From the NCBI RefSeq assembly GCF_014268815.2, contig NZ_JABWRE020000001.1, positions 2,299,001-2,363,000 of the forward strand: a DNA stretch of 64,000 bases. Direction: 5' to 3'. How positions within the stretch are numbered: the stretch's first letter is position 1; every line of letters begins with the position of its first letter. The stretch is from Pseudomonas urmiensis. Lineage in GTDB: Bacteria > Pseudomonadota > Gammaproteobacteria > Pseudomonadales > Pseudomonadaceae. The notes below the pieces were generated by a model, which did no database searches, was not told where the DNA came from, and saw only the letters and a list, made by a program, of their open reading frames with translations. This document shows, piece after piece, positions 1 to 8,573 of this stretch. The translations under genes and the position numbers were made by a program.

Positions 1-277
1 CCTTGGCACTGGCGAACTGGGTGATACACCATTCGGCGCAATTAGGCGCCCAGATGCCCAACCGATCGCCCACTTGCACGCCCAAGGCAATCAGCGCGCG
101 GGCGTGTTGATCGACCGCTGCGGCCAATTGGCGCCAGGTGTAGCGCAGGCCTTGATGACGCACCACCAGCGCCTCGCGCTCAGGGAAGCGGGCCACGGTG
201 CTGTCGAAGGCGTCGCCGATGCACTGGCTGAGCAGCGGTTTGTCTTGTTGGCCTTGGGTATAGCTGGGCTGGGTCAT
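1..277 (-). CDS. AMP-binding acyl-CoA synthetase, N-terminal part (cut by window edge)
   Basis: The reading frame starts at the ATG complementary to 275-277 and runs off the left edge, so only about 92 residues are visible. They read like the N-terminus of the ANL superfamily (acyl-CoA synthetases): the region around RFPEREALVVRH, then YTWRQLAAAVDQHARAL and GDRLGIWAPNCAEW, which is the usual substrate-side lead-in of fatty-acyl-CoA ligases. The AMP-binding and catalytic motifs lie outside the window. It follows qhpB on the same strand across a REP-containing gap of about 130 bp. A plausible job is activating the carboxylic acid left after amine and aldehyde oxidation; that is inferred from context, and the substrate cannot be told from this part. 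Confidence 0.8.
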   Translation of the reverse strand, partial: MTQPSYTQGQQDKPLLSQCIGDAFDSTVARFPEREALVVRHQGLRYTWRQLAAAVDQHARALIALGVQVGDRLGIWAPNCAEWCITQFASAK

Positions 278-318
278 GGTGATCTCTTGTTATTTTTAGG
301 GTGTCGGTGCGGGCCTTA

Positions 319-383
319 TCGCGGGGCAAGCCCGCTCCCACGTAGCCAAGATACCAGCCGCGTGGGAGCGGGCTTGCCCCGCG
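319..383. repeat. REP pair (inverted)
   Basis: Two copies of the P. putida-type REP palindrome core (GCGGGGCAAGCCCGCTCCCA) face each other at 319-342 and 361-383. They sit between qhpB and the acyl-CoA synthetase gene. Such inverted pairs can fold as a hairpin in the transcript. Confidence 0.85.
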
Positions 384-409
384 CTGGGGAAGGCGCAAAC
401 AACCCACAA

Positions 410-1534
410 CTACCTGACGAACACCTGCGGCGTGGTGGTCGACATGTCGCCACCCGGCAGCTTGATGTTGCCGACTTTCTCCAGCGTATCGGGATCGAAC
501 ACTGCCAGATCGTTGAATGTCCCGCCCAGGTACAGCTTGCTGCCGCTGCGGTTGAACGCCACACAGTAATAAGTGTGGTCCAGATTCGCCGCCTTGATCA
601 GCTTGCGCTCCTTGATGTCGTAGCGCGCCAGCCGATTGAGCACGCCATACATCTGGTTGGGATCTTTCGGCGAACGCAGTCCAGTGAAGTACAGCTCGGT
701 CAGGTCGGCAAATTCCTGGGTGTGGGTCTTGCCGGTCTTGAGGTCCACGCTCAGGTAGCCATACAACAAATCGGCGGTGGCGGGGTCTTGCTTGTCGTCC
801 TTGAACTTGGCGATGGTGTAGAGCATCGAGAACTCGTGCCGTGCGCTCTGGTGCGGCCAGAAGTACAGCACGTCCGGGGCGCTGTAGCCGGGGCGGTTCC
901 AGTTACGTAGCGGCAACGCCACCTCGTACTTGCCATTGCTGACATCCAGCTTGTAGATGTCGGGGCCGGCGACGAACAGGCTGCCATCGTCGGCGGCGCG
1001 CATCAGGTACACCTGGCGCGGCATGGGGAAGCTGCGGACCGGCTTGGCGTTGAGGCCGTCGGCGGTATTGAACACTTCCAGGCGCGGCGGTTTGACCACG
1101 TAATGATCGTTCAGTCGCTGGCTTGGGTTGACCGTGGCATAGACCTCCTTGCCGTCCGGGCTGATGGCGAACGAGTACATGGCCTTGCCGATTTCGCCAG
1201 GGACGCTGGACAAGTTGGCGTGGAAAACGGTGTTGCAGCTGTCCAGGTCAATGCCGTAGATATCGGCAAAGTGGTTGTTCAGCACATAGGCGGTGCGGTT
1301 GTCCGGCGCCATCATCGCGGTGCCCGGGCCGAACGCGTCCGGCATGCGGCACGACTTGAATACGCTGTCGTTGGCCACATCCACCACGTGCAGGTTGTTC
1401 GGATAGTTGGTGACGATCATGTACTCGTGGCCAGGCGTCAGCGCAGCGCCGGCTTCAGCGGCCTGCGCCGAAGTCCAAGCGCCGGCACAGGCGGCGACGG
1501 TGAGCGCGAGCTGCGCGCAGAATCCAGGTTTCAT
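410..1534 (-). CDS. qhpB: Quinohemoprotein amine dehydrogenase beta subunit
   Basis: This 374-residue protein is the beta-propeller subunit of the periplasmic quinohemoprotein amine dehydrogenase, which oxidatively deaminates primary amines. The ATG at 1534 gives a clear signal peptide ending SAQA before AEAGAALTPG; the frame is open further upstream but that extension covers qhpC and has no export signal. The body shows repeated blade-like segments, for example HEYMIVTNYPNNLHVVDV near the N-terminus and SKLYLGGTFNDLAVFDPDTL near the C-terminus, as expected for a seven-bladed propeller. In the known enzyme beta packs against the gamma subunit and helps form the active site. It is the last gene of qhpA-D-C-B, 32 nt after qhpC. 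Assignment rests on sequence recognition and operon order. Confidence 0.93.
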   Translation of the reverse strand: MKPGFCAQLALTVAACAGAWTSAQAAEAGAALTPGHEYMIVTNYPNNLHVVDVANDSVFKSCRMPDAFGPGTAMMAPDNRTAYVLNNHFADIYGIDLDSCNTVFHANLSSVPGEIGKAMYSFAISPDGKEVYATVNPSQRLNDHYVVKPPRLEVFNTADGLNAKPVRSFPMPRQVYLMRAADDGSLFVAGPDIYKLDVSNGKYEVALPLRNWNRPGYSAPDVLYFWPHQSARHEFSMLYTIAKFKDDKQDPATADLLYGYLSVDLKTGKTHTQEFADLTELYFTGLRSPKDPNQMYGVLNRLARYDIKERKLIKAANLDHTYYCVAFNRSGSKLYLGGTFNDLAVFDPDTLEKVGNIKLPGGDMSTTTPQVFVR

Positions 1535-1566
1535 GCGGTTTCCCCTTGTCGTTCTTGTCGGGCCGG

Positions 1567-1890
1567 TCACTTGTCTTTCGGGAATACGGTGCCAAGGTTG
1601 CGCCAGTCGTCCTGCGAGTTGCTCGCCTGGGCGTTCCAGTCCTGGTAGGTGCTCATCATGTCCGGCACCTGGGCCGGCCACCAGCAAGGGTCGGAGCAGC
1701 CATACAAGTCGGCTTCCATCGGCTGGCATAGCGAGCTGACGCCGCCAAAGGCGTCGACCTCCCACCCCGGGTCGGTGGTCGCGGTGCAACCGGCTACCGC
1801 GCTCATGGCCATGACTTCTTCGACCCGGTCCTCGGCGGCGGCTTGTTCAAGGATGCGCGCCTTGTTGTTCATTGCCTTCAAGTGCTTCAT
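1567..1890 (-). CDS. qhpC: Quinohemoprotein amine dehydrogenase gamma subunit precursor (CTQ peptide)
   Basis: This is the 107-residue precursor of the catalytic gamma subunit. The first 28 residues ([16 protein letters not shown]...) are a leader rather than a Sec signal, and the remaining 79 match the known mature length. Counting from the mature start, every cross-link residue described for the P. putida enzyme is present: Cys7-Glu16, Cys27-Asp33 and Cys41-Asp49 thioethers, plus Cys37 and Trp43, which become cysteine tryptophylquinone. In precursor numbering these are C35-E44, C55-D61, C69-D77 and C65/W71. The maturation genes needed are all in this window: qhpD next door, and qhpF, qhpE and qhpG at 12.8-16.5 kb. 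Start chosen at 1890, one base after the qhpD stop codon; longer in-frame starts would overlap qhpD. Confidence 0.97.
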   Translation of the reverse strand: MKHLKAMNNKARILEQAAAEDRVEEVMAMSAVAGCTATTDPGWEVDAFGGVSSLCQPMEADLYGCSDPCWWPAQVPDMMSTYQDWNAQASNSQDDWRNLGTVFPKDK

Positions 1891-1891
1891 A

Positions 1892-3322
1892 TCAATGTGC
1901 CTTGCGCGGAGTGATGTAGCGATCGATGAAAGCCGGGTTGACGGCCATGATGCGGCTGTAGACTTCGATGCCAAAGTCGACCCAGTCGCGCATCAGTTCG
2001 CAGTAGTGATAGGTCGGATGGGTCGGGTCGCCGTAGCGTGCGTAGCTCTCGTGGTAGCAGCCGCCCGAGCACAGGTTACGGATCCGGCAGTCGTCGCAGC
2101 CGGTGTTGCTGCGGTCCAGGCGCTGGGACAGGAAATCGTTAAGCTGCGCCTGTTTGACGCCCTGATGGACATTGCCGAAGGTCGGCAGGCTGGAGCCGGT
2201 GAAGCGGTGGCAGAGGTTCAACTCTCCCTGGTGATCGACCGCCAGCATCTTCAGCCCGGCGCCACACGGCAGCGCCTTCTTGTGGCCTTCATGGATGTCG
2301 GTGATCAGCTGGTGCAGGTTGGAAAAGCCAATACTGCGGTGTTCCAGGGCAGCCTCAAGATAGCGCCGACCGAGCGCTTTCATGTTGGCGAACACCTGCA
2401 CCAGTTCCTCGCCAGTCAGGTTGAAGTCGGCCATGTCGCCAGAGGTGACCGGGGCAAAGCCCACCTCGGCAAAGCCCATCTCGTTGAACAGGTGATTCCA
2501 GATGGTCTCGACGTCGGTGATGCCCCGGGTCAGCGTCACCCGCGCGCCGACCGGGCGGCTGGTGTAGCGCGAGAGCAGCATGTCGGCTTTGCGCCGCACC
2601 ACGTCATAGGTGCCCTGCCCGCCAACGGTGATGCGATTGCGGTCGTGCACGGTCTTCGGCCCGTCGATGCTGATCGACAAGCCGAAGCGGTGGGCGTTGA
2701 GCCAGTCGACGATCTCTTCGGTGAGCAGCGTGGCATTGGTGGTCATGATGAACTCCACCTCTTTGCCAGCCTCGGCGAAACGCTGCTCGCAGTAGGCGAC
2801 CATGTGCTCGATCAGAGGCCGATTGGACAGCGGCTCGCCGCCGAAGAACACCACGCTGTAGCGGGTTTCATCGGGTGACTCCTTGAGCAGCATTTCCACC
2901 GAGGCCTCGGCGGTGGCAGTGCTCATTTTCTTGCCCGCCGAAGGCTTGTCCAAGTCTTCCTTGTAGCAATAGGTGCAGCTCAGGTTACAGCCGGTGTTGA
3001 CGTTCAGTACCACAGTGTTCAGCGCGGTGCGCTCGACCCGCTTGAGGGCGATTTCCGGGGTGAGCGGCGAGCCATCGCTGACCACTTCCAGGGCGATCAG
3101 CTCGCGCAGGGTGTCTTCGATGTCCTGGCCGCTGAATTGCAGGCTCAGGCGCTGCACCAGTTCTTCAGCCGAGCAGCCTTGTTGACGCAAGCTGTCGATG
3201 ATCCCGCCGGTGACTGCATCGGTGCTGAACAGCGAACTGCTGGGGATGTGAAAGAGCATGCGGTCGGCATCGACCTGCACTTCGTGCAAGTTGCGTTCGA
3301 CCAGATTCAATTGTGCGCCCAT
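1892..3322 (-). CDS. qhpD: Radical SAM peptide maturase for QhpC
   Basis: This is a 476-residue radical SAM enzyme with a SPASM-type C-terminus. The cluster-binding CxxxCxxC motif is at Cys112, Cys116 and Cys119 ([13 protein letters not shown]). The C-terminal third is cysteine-rich ([39 protein letters not shown]), as expected for auxiliary iron-sulfur clusters. The family member QhpD forms the intrapeptidyl Cys-to-Asp/Glu thioether bonds in the QhpC precursor, in the cytoplasm and before leader removal. A good ribosome-binding site (GGAGG) precedes the ATG at 3322. It lies 46 nt after qhpA and its stop codon is separated by one base from the qhpC start, so translation of the modifier and its substrate is probably coupled. 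Confidence 0.96.
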   Translation of the reverse strand: MGAQLNLVERNLHEVQVDADRMLFHIPSSSLFSTDAVTGGIIDSLRQQGCSAEELVQRLSLQFSGQDIEDTLRELIALEVVSDGSPLTPEIALKRVERTALNTVVLNVNTGCNLSCTYCYKEDLDKPSAGKKMSTATAEASVEMLLKESPDETRYSVVFFGGEPLSNRPLIEHMVAYCEQRFAEAGKEVEFIMTTNATLLTEEIVDWLNAHRFGLSISIDGPKTVHDRNRITVGGQGTYDVVRRKADMLLSRYTSRPVGARVTLTRGITDVETIWNHLFNEMGFAEVGFAPVTSGDMADFNLTGEELVQVFANMKALGRRYLEAALEHRSIGFSNLHQLITDIHEGHKKALPCGAGLKMLAVDHQGELNLCHRFTGSSLPTFGNVHQGVKQAQLNDFLSQRLDRSNTGCDDCRIRNLCSGGCYHESYARYGDPTHPTYHYCELMRDWVDFGIEVYSRIMAVNPAFIDRYITPRKAH

Positions 3323-3368
3323 GGCGACCTCCAGTAATCGATCCGTTAGTGACGCGCGTTGCTCGCCC

Positions 3369-4934
3369 TTATGGCAAAGGCGGGTTGTTCCAACGCTGCA
3401 CGGTGACGATCAGGTGGCCTTCGCCCTGCTGGCCGCCGTCTTCGAGCTGGGCGATGACCTTCAGGTTGCCGGCGTTGTTGGTCATCATCTTGCGCTCAGG
3501 GTTGGGCCCGGCACCGGCCGGCATGAACACACCGTCGGGCTGCATGGCACCGGCGAACTTGACGTCCTCGTCCTCGATTGCCCGCTCGTTGAACGGCTCG
3601 ACCTTCCACTTCGCCGGCAGGTAGCCGATGCGCAGTGGCTGGCCACTGGCGTCCTTGCCCCAGGCTTCAGCTTCGAAGCGGCCCTGAACCTTGGGCGTGG
3701 AGCCGCCATTTTCGCCAATCCGGGCGATGGAGAATGCCGGCACCACCTTGACCTGCTCGACCTTGTCGTAGACCGCCAGGGTCACACCTTTGAGCGCGCC
3801 AACGGCGACCTCGCGGGTGCCTGCCGCGGCGTCCTTGGCGGCGCGCGCCTTGACCCGGACCAGGGTTGCGCTCGACTCGAGCACCTCGCTCACCTCGACC
3901 CCAGCGCCGAGGTCCGGCTTGCCACTCAGGCCGCTGCCGACCAGGGTGATCTCGCTTTCAGCGCCGGCCTTGATGAACGCCGGCTGCACCGCCAGCAGGC
4001 GTGCCTTGCCCTCCTTCACCGCAGTGAAGTCCAGGCCACGCTCATCATGCTCGGCTTCGTACATGCGGCCCTTCATCTCACCATCGAGCGCGGCGAACAC
4101 CTGGCGCAAGTTGGCCTCGCCGATCTTGACGTTGCCGCGCCACTCGTAGCCGTTGTAGAGAATTGCCGTACCGCTGCCGTTGAACGGCGTGCCGTCGGCA
4201 TAGCTGCCCTTGACCTCGACCTTGAAAGTGTCCCCCCCGCCTGCACTAACGCTCATTACCCCGCGCACATCGCCCTTGGCCAGCATGTGCCCGCCAAACG
4301 CCCATTGCCCGGCCAACGCATCAGCCTTGGGCTTGGCCTGCTGCCACTGGCTCCAGGCTGGGTTGTCGAGGGGGAAGCGCTTGGCCAGGTCCGGCACCAT
4401 TTGCTTGAGGGCGATGTCCAGCCAGTCGCGGTCACGCGCCTGGGCCTGGTACTCCAGGGACGGCCATTGGCCGAGGTGGAAGTTGACCAGATGTTCCCAC
4501 TCCTGCGCCGGACGGCGCTGCAAGGCGACCCGGGCGCCGGAGTGGCATCGACCGCACATCTGGCTGAGCGGGTCATCGAACTGCTCGACCGTATTGAGCC
4601 GGCGCTCCATGGCGTAACGCACGCCTTCGGTTTCGCTAGGCGCCAGGCCCTGTTTGTCGGCCAGGTACTTGACCAGGGTGCGGCGGTCATCATCGCTGAT
4701 CTGCAGGCCATGCATGACCTGCATGCGGCCGATGCTCATCAACCAGCCTTCCGGGGTCTTGCGCTGGTGGCTGATGCGGCTGTAGGCGTCATTGCCTTCG
4801 GGGATGTGACACCCCATGCACTTGGTTTGCAACAGGCTCGGGCCCTGCTCGGCCGCCATGGCCTGGGTGCCCAGCAGTGCGGCGGCGACCAGCGCCAGTT
4901 TGCCCGCATGCCGCCGGAGTCGAGTCGTCTTCAA
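3369..4934 (-). CDS. qhpA: Quinohemoprotein amine dehydrogenase alpha subunit (dihaem cytochrome c)
   Basis: This large subunit carries two c-type haems that take electrons from the CTQ cofactor of QhpC. Two CxxCH sites are visible at Cys39-His43 (CMGCH) and Cys127-His131 (CGRCH), counted from the start chosen here. The later domains are beta-rich, fitting the known four-domain subunit. I place the start at a TTG (4934), which follows GGAGG by 7 nt. It gives 521 residues: a 27-residue signal peptide ending TQAMA and 494 mature residues, the length of the known P. putida subunit. A longer ATG-started frame reaches 5036 but puts extra sequence ahead of the signal peptide. First gene of the qhpA-D-C-B operon. 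Confidence 0.95.
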   Translation of the reverse strand: MKTTRLRRHAGKLALVAAALLGTQAMAAEQGPSLLQTKCMGCHIPEGNDAYSRISHQRKTPEGWLMSIGRMQVMHGLQISDDDRRTLVKYLADKQGLAPSETEGVRYAMERRLNTVEQFDDPLSQMCGRCHSGARVALQRRPAQEWEHLVNFHLGQWPSLEYQAQARDRDWLDIALKQMVPDLAKRFPLDNPAWSQWQQAKPKADALAGQWAFGGHMLAKGDVRGVMSVSAGGGDTFKVEVKGSYADGTPFNGSGTAILYNGYEWRGNVKIGEANLRQVFAALDGEMKGRMYEAEHDERGLDFTAVKEGKARLLAVQPAFIKAGAESEITLVGSGLSGKPDLGAGVEVSEVLESSATLVRVKARAAKDAAAGTREVAVGALKGVTLAVYDKVEQVKVVPAFSIARIGENGGSTPKVQGRFEAEAWGKDASGQPLRIGYLPAKWKVEPFNERAIEDEDVKFAGAMQPDGVFMPAGAGPNPERKMMTNNAGNLKVIAQLEDGGQQGEGHLIVTVQRWNNPPLP

Positions 4935-5010
4935 GGTCAGACCTCCACGGTGTCGTTTCTTATCGTTTTTGTGCACGCCTGGGTACTGCAGGTGCATGTG
5001 ACAGTTGCAA

Positions 5011-5027
5011 TACAGGAAGTGTGCCAG
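5011..5027 (-). promoter_or_regulatory. Possible weak sigma-54 promoter for qhpA
   Basis: On the minus strand TGGCACA is followed at the right distance by CTGTA, so the -24 GG is intact but the -12 pair is GT instead of GC. It lies 77 nt upstream of the TTG start. It is the best -24/-12-like sequence in this gap, but it is imperfect and I would not rely on it. Confidence 0.3.
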
Positions 5028-5220
5028 CCTTGCCAAAGCTGTTTGATTTCAACTGCTTGGCTAGTTCGGCTGGACGATTGCCGCGGGTAGCCGGCGGGTC
5101 GGAACGTCCCATTTCGCGACTGAGTGTTTCACCTTGAGACAGCCCGCTGATGAATCCACAGTAAAACCCTGTAGGAGATCACACAGCCCTTGCGGGTGTC
5201 GCGCAGGGAACAGAGTTCCA

Positions 5221-5300
5221 GCGTGGGAGCGGGCTTGCCCCGCGATCACCGGCAAAGCCGGTGCCAAACGCCGCATCGCGGGGCAAGCCCGCTCCCACGC
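5221..5300. repeat. REP pair (inverted) between qhpA and the aldehyde dehydrogenase
   Basis: Two REP cores in opposite orientation (5221-5244 and 5276-5300) flank a small inner palindrome, CACCGGCAAAGCCGGTG. The 620-bp gap between the divergent qhpA and aldehyde dehydrogenase genes otherwise holds the sigma-54 promoter at 5500 and the possible qhpA promoter at 5011. No gene was found here. Confidence 0.85.
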
Positions 5301-5499
5301 TGCCGCAGTCAACTCAAAGAATTCTTTTTGTTCCATGAGCGCTGGCGCAGCAGTTGAACCAGGCCACCGGCAAGAAGTCGACGTGCTGTTTCACCCCCGT
5401 CTCACGCCGTCTCAATGTGCAACAGCGCGCCCCTGCAATGGCAGCGGTGCGCCAGGACAAACATCAGGTGGTTCAATGGCTTAGGTCGATCTACAGCCC

Positions 5500-5516
5500 T
5501 TGGCACGGCCATTGCG
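5500..5516 (+). promoter_or_regulatory. Sigma-54 (-24/-12) promoter of the aldehyde dehydrogenase
   Basis: TTGGCACG, a 4-nt spacer (GCCA), then TTGCG: a match to the RpoN consensus TTGGCACG-N4-TTGCW at every conserved base except the last W. The GG and GC are exactly 10 nt apart. The ATG follows about 40 nt downstream, so transcription would start near 5527. Two sigma-54 activators are encoded close by. Confidence 0.88.
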
Positions 5517-5556
5517 CAAGCGCCTCTGACCATTCAATGACAAGAGGCACAGCCCC

Positions 5557-7050
5557 ATGCTTTGTGATCTGCCCATCCTCCCCGCCACCCGCGCCTTTCT
5601 CGAACGCAAGCTGAAGATGCGCATTGGCGCCGACTGGCAAGACGCCGCCAGCGGCCGCACCATGACGTTCCGCAACCCGGCCACCGGCGAAGTCCTGGGC
5701 GAGGTGCCCTCGGCCGACCCGCAAGACGTCGACCGCGCCGTCGCCGCCGCGCGCCGTGCCTTCGATGATTCGCCGTGGAGCCGGGTACGCCCACGTGAGC
5801 GGCAGAACCTGCTGTGGCGCCTGGCCGATTTGATGGAGCGCGACGCGCAAATCCTCGCCGAGCTCGAATGCCTGAACAACGGCAAGAGCGCGGCAGTGGC
5901 CAAGGTCATGGATGTGCAATTGGCCATCGACTTCTTGCGCTACATGGCCGGTTGGGCGACCAAGCTTGAAGGCAGCACGGTCGAGCCATCGATGCCATTG
6001 ATGCCGGACGAGCAGTTCCATGGCTTCGTGCGGCGCGAGGCGGTGGGTGTGGTCGGTGCGATCGTGGCCTGGAACTTCCCCCTGCTGCTGGCCTGCTGGA
6101 AGCTCGGCCCTGCCCTGGCGACAGGCTGCACCCTGGTGCTCAAGCCGGCTGACGAAACCCCGCTGACCGCGCTGAAACTCGCTGAACTGGTCGATGAAGC
6201 AGGCTATCCAGCGGGCGTGCTCAACGTCGTCACGGGCACCGGTTTGAATGCCGGCGCCGCGCTGAGCAGCCACCCTGGGGTGGACAAGCTGACGTTCACC
6301 GGCTCGACCGAGATCGGCAAGCTGATCGGCAAGGCGGCGATGGACAACATGACCCGGGTGACCCTGGAGTTGGGCGGCAAGTCGCCAACCATCGTCATGC
6401 CCGATGCCAACCTGCAGGAAGCTGCAGCGGGTGCGGCCATGGCGATCTTCTTCAACCAGGGCCAGGTGTGCTGCGCCGGCTCACGCCTGTATGTGCACCG
6501 CAAGCACTTCGACAATGTGGTGGCCGATATCGCCGGCATTGCCAACGGCATGAAGCTGGGCAGTGGCCTGGATCCGGCGGTGCAAATGGGCCCGTTGATC
6601 TCGGCCAAGCAGCAGGATCGGGTCACTGGCTACATCGACCTTGGCCGTGAACTGGGCGCCACCATCGCCTGCGGCGGCGAAGGTTTCGGCCCGGGCTACT
6701 TCGTCAAGCCGACCGTGATCGTCGATGTCGACCAGCGTCATCGCCTGGTGCAAGAGGAGATCTTCGGCCCAGTGCTGGTGGCCATGCCGTTCGATGACAT
6801 CGATGACGTCGTGCGTATGGCCAACGACAACCCGTATGGCCTGGGCGCCAGTATCTGGTCCAACGACCTGGGCGCGGTGCACCGGATGATCCCGCGAATC
6901 AAGTCAGGCTCGGTCTGGGTCAACTGCCACAGTGCGCTGGATCCGGCGCTGCCGTTTGGTGGCTACAAGATGTCGGGCGTCGGCCGGGAGATGGGCGCGG
7001 CGGCGATCGAGCATTACACCGAGCTCAAGTCGGTGCTGATCAAGCTTTGA
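5557..7050 (+). CDS. NAD(P)+-dependent aldehyde dehydrogenase
   Basis: This 497-residue protein has the full length and motifs of the aldehyde dehydrogenase superfamily: the NAD-binding stretch VGAIVAWNFPLLLACWK, FTGSTEIGK, the general-base region TLELGGKSP and the catalytic Cys in GQVCCAGSRLYV. EEIFGPVL and the C-terminal PFGGYKMSGVGRE are also present. The ATG at 5557 follows an AGAGG ribosome-binding site. Being divergent from the amine dehydrogenase genes, with a sigma-54 promoter and a porin gene next, it most likely oxidises the aldehyde produced by amine deamination (phenylacetaldehyde-like compounds have been described for the pea/qhp genes of P. putida). The exact substrate is not shown by sequence. 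Confidence 0.92.
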   Translation: MLCDLPILPATRAFLERKLKMRIGADWQDAASGRTMTFRNPATGEVLGEVPSADPQDVDRAVAAARRAFDDSPWSRVRPRERQNLLWRLADLMERDAQILAELECLNNGKSAAVAKVMDVQLAIDFLRYMAGWATKLEGSTVEPSMPLMPDEQFHGFVRREAVGVVGAIVAWNFPLLLACWKLGPALATGCTLVLKPADETPLTALKLAELVDEAGYPAGVLNVVTGTGLNAGAALSSHPGVDKLTFTGSTEIGKLIGKAAMDNMTRVTLELGGKSPTIVMPDANLQEAAAGAAMAIFFNQGQVCCAGSRLYVHRKHFDNVVADIAGIANGMKLGSGLDPAVQMGPLISAKQQDRVTGYIDLGRELGATIACGGEGFGPGYFVKPTVIVDVDQRHRLVQEEIFGPVLVAMPFDDIDDVVRMANDNPYGLGASIWSNDLGAVHRMIPRIKSGSVWVNCHSALDPALPFGGYKMSGVGREMGAAAIEHYTELKSVLIKL

Positions 7051-7067
7051 GTGTTCTTTGATCAGTT

Positions 7068-7139
7068 CCGGCCTCATCGCGGGGCAAGCCGCAGCGTGGT
7101 GATGCCCGTGGGAGCGGGCTTGCCCCGCGATGAGGCCGG
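7068..7139. repeat. REP pair (inverted) between aldehyde dehydrogenase and porin genes
   Basis: An extended inverted pair with 7-8 extra bases on each side (CCGGCCTCATCGCGGGGCAA ... and its complement ending TGAGGCCGG). The left copy has lost part of its core. Because it lies inside a probable operon it may moderate read-through or protect the upstream mRNA. Confidence 0.85.
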
Positions 7140-7179
7140 AACAAGAAATACACCAACACAATAATAAGGAACATCCAAG

Positions 7180-8499
7180 ATGCCCCGTATCCCCCGCCTG
7201 GCAATCACCGCCCTCACCGCCCTCGCCCTGCACACCGCCCACGCCCATGAACTGTACAACCAGGACGGCACAGTACTGAACGCCGACCTCGAAGCCCTGT
7301 TCGGCGTGTTCCACAGCGACGAAAGCTTCAACCAGGCCGGCAACCGCCAACCCGGCAGCAGCGCCTGGCGCGAGGGCTACATCAAGTACGGCCTCAGCGC
7401 CAGCCAGGCCCTGGCCGGCAGCGGTAGCCTGTACGGCGCCTTCAGCCTGGTCAGCTCGGCGACCTGGGGCGACGGCGATGCGGCCGGCCTGACCTTGGGC
7501 GATGAGCGCCGCACCGCCATCGAAGACGCCTACCTCGGCTGGCGCTCAGGCAGCCTCTTCCCAGCCCTGGGCGAAGACGGCGTGGATATTTCCGCTGGCC
7601 GCCAATTGGTGACCCTAGGCGACGGCTTCCTGATCCAGGGCGACCCGGTCAACCTCGGCAAGGTCGATTTGGGCGCCAATTTCAACCGCGGCGGCGCCTA
7701 CTACCTGGCCGCGCGCAAGGCCTTCGACCGCACTGCGGTGCTGCGCATTGGCGGCAGCCAGGGCTGGCGTGGCGACCTGATGTGGCTCAAGTCCGACAAC
7801 CATTACCAGGCCGACACCTCGCTGGCGGTGAGCAACCTTGAGCATGTCTCCGATGCAGGCACCGTCGGGCTGAGCTGGATTCGCGGGTTGGATGTCGACC
7901 AGCGCTACGCGCAGATTATGGGCCTGGAGCACCGCGATGGCATGGACACCGTGAGCCTGCGCGGGCGCGGCAGCCTCGGGGTCAAGGATCTGCAGCTAGC
8001 CGCCGAGTACGTCACCCAGGACCGCAGCGGCGGGCGCGAAGACGCCTGGTACCTGGAGGGCAACTGGACCTTCTCCGCGCTGCCCTGGTCGCCGACCGCC
8101 ACCTACCGCTACAGCCGCTTCTCGCAAGACTTCGACCCGCTGTTCTATGGCCTGAGCCGTGGCTACGGCACCTGGTTCCAGGGCGAGGTGGCGGCCAACT
8201 ATGCCGGGCCGTTCAACAGCAACAGCCAGGTGCACCACTTGGGCTTGAAGGCCAAGCCACGCGACAACCTGAGCGTCGGCGCGCTGTATTTCGACTTCGA
8301 TACGCTCGATACCGACCAGGGCAACCTGGGCGGGCGCGAGCTGGATCTGTATGTCGAGTGGATGGTCACCGAGCACATCCTGATCAGCCCGTTGGTGGGC
8401 TACTACACGCCTGAGCGCAGCGCCGACAACGGCGGCGTGCAGATGGGCAGCCGTGATGGCGGCACCTATCTGCAACTGCTGGTCGGGACGTTCTTCTAG
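7180..8499 (+). CDS. Outer-membrane beta-barrel porin
   Basis: This 439-residue protein begins with a signal peptide (MPRIPRLAITALTALALHTAHA, then HELYNQDG). The rest is made of short amphipathic strands with alternating aromatic and polar residues, and the chain ends in Phe (LLVGTFF), as outer-membrane barrels do. SAGRQLVTLGDGF and the frequent Tyr/Trp girdle residues support a large general or substrate-specific porin. It follows the aldehyde dehydrogenase by about 130 bp on the same strand and probably lets amines or related compounds into the periplasm, where the amine dehydrogenase works. I cannot assign it to a named porin family with confidence; OprD-like or DUF1302-like are alternatives. 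Confidence 0.78.
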   Translation: MPRIPRLAITALTALALHTAHAHELYNQDGTVLNADLEALFGVFHSDESFNQAGNRQPGSSAWREGYIKYGLSASQALAGSGSLYGAFSLVSSATWGDGDAAGLTLGDERRTAIEDAYLGWRSGSLFPALGEDGVDISAGRQLVTLGDGFLIQGDPVNLGKVDLGANFNRGGAYYLAARKAFDRTAVLRIGGSQGWRGDLMWLKSDNHYQADTSLAVSNLEHVSDAGTVGLSWIRGLDVDQRYAQIMGLEHRDGMDTVSLRGRGSLGVKDLQLAAEYVTQDRSGGREDAWYLEGNWTFSALPWSPTATYRYSRFSQDFDPLFYGLSRGYGTWFQGEVAANYAGPFNSNSQVHHLGLKAKPRDNLSVGALYFDFDTLDTDQGNLGGRELDLYVEWMVTEHILISPLVGYYTPERSADNGGVQMGSRDGGTYLQLLVGTFF

Positions 8500-8573
8500 G
8501 ACCATTGCAGACTGCGCATGGGTGGCCCAAGCGTTTAAACTCCAGCGCTTCTCAACCCCATCTGGAGCCTGCG

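Noticed and set aside
319..383. REP pair as an insertion sequence
   Set aside because: Too short, no transposase and no target-site duplication; the repeat matches known P. putida REP elements instead.
74..1648. Long plus-strand open frames opposite the qhp genes (for example 74-910 and 1103-1648)
   Set aside because: They lie antisense to well-supported minus-strand genes and have no domain, ribosome-binding site or promoter. High GC content makes such antisense frames common.
4935..5036. ATG at 5036 as start of qhpA
   Set aside because: It would precede the signal peptide with about 34 additional residues, and the TTG at 4934 gives the known mature length and has a ribosome-binding site.
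5061..5484. Open frames across the qhpA/aldehyde dehydrogenase gap
   Set aside because: They run through the REP pair and read as translated repeat sequence, with no ribosome-binding site or conserved feature.
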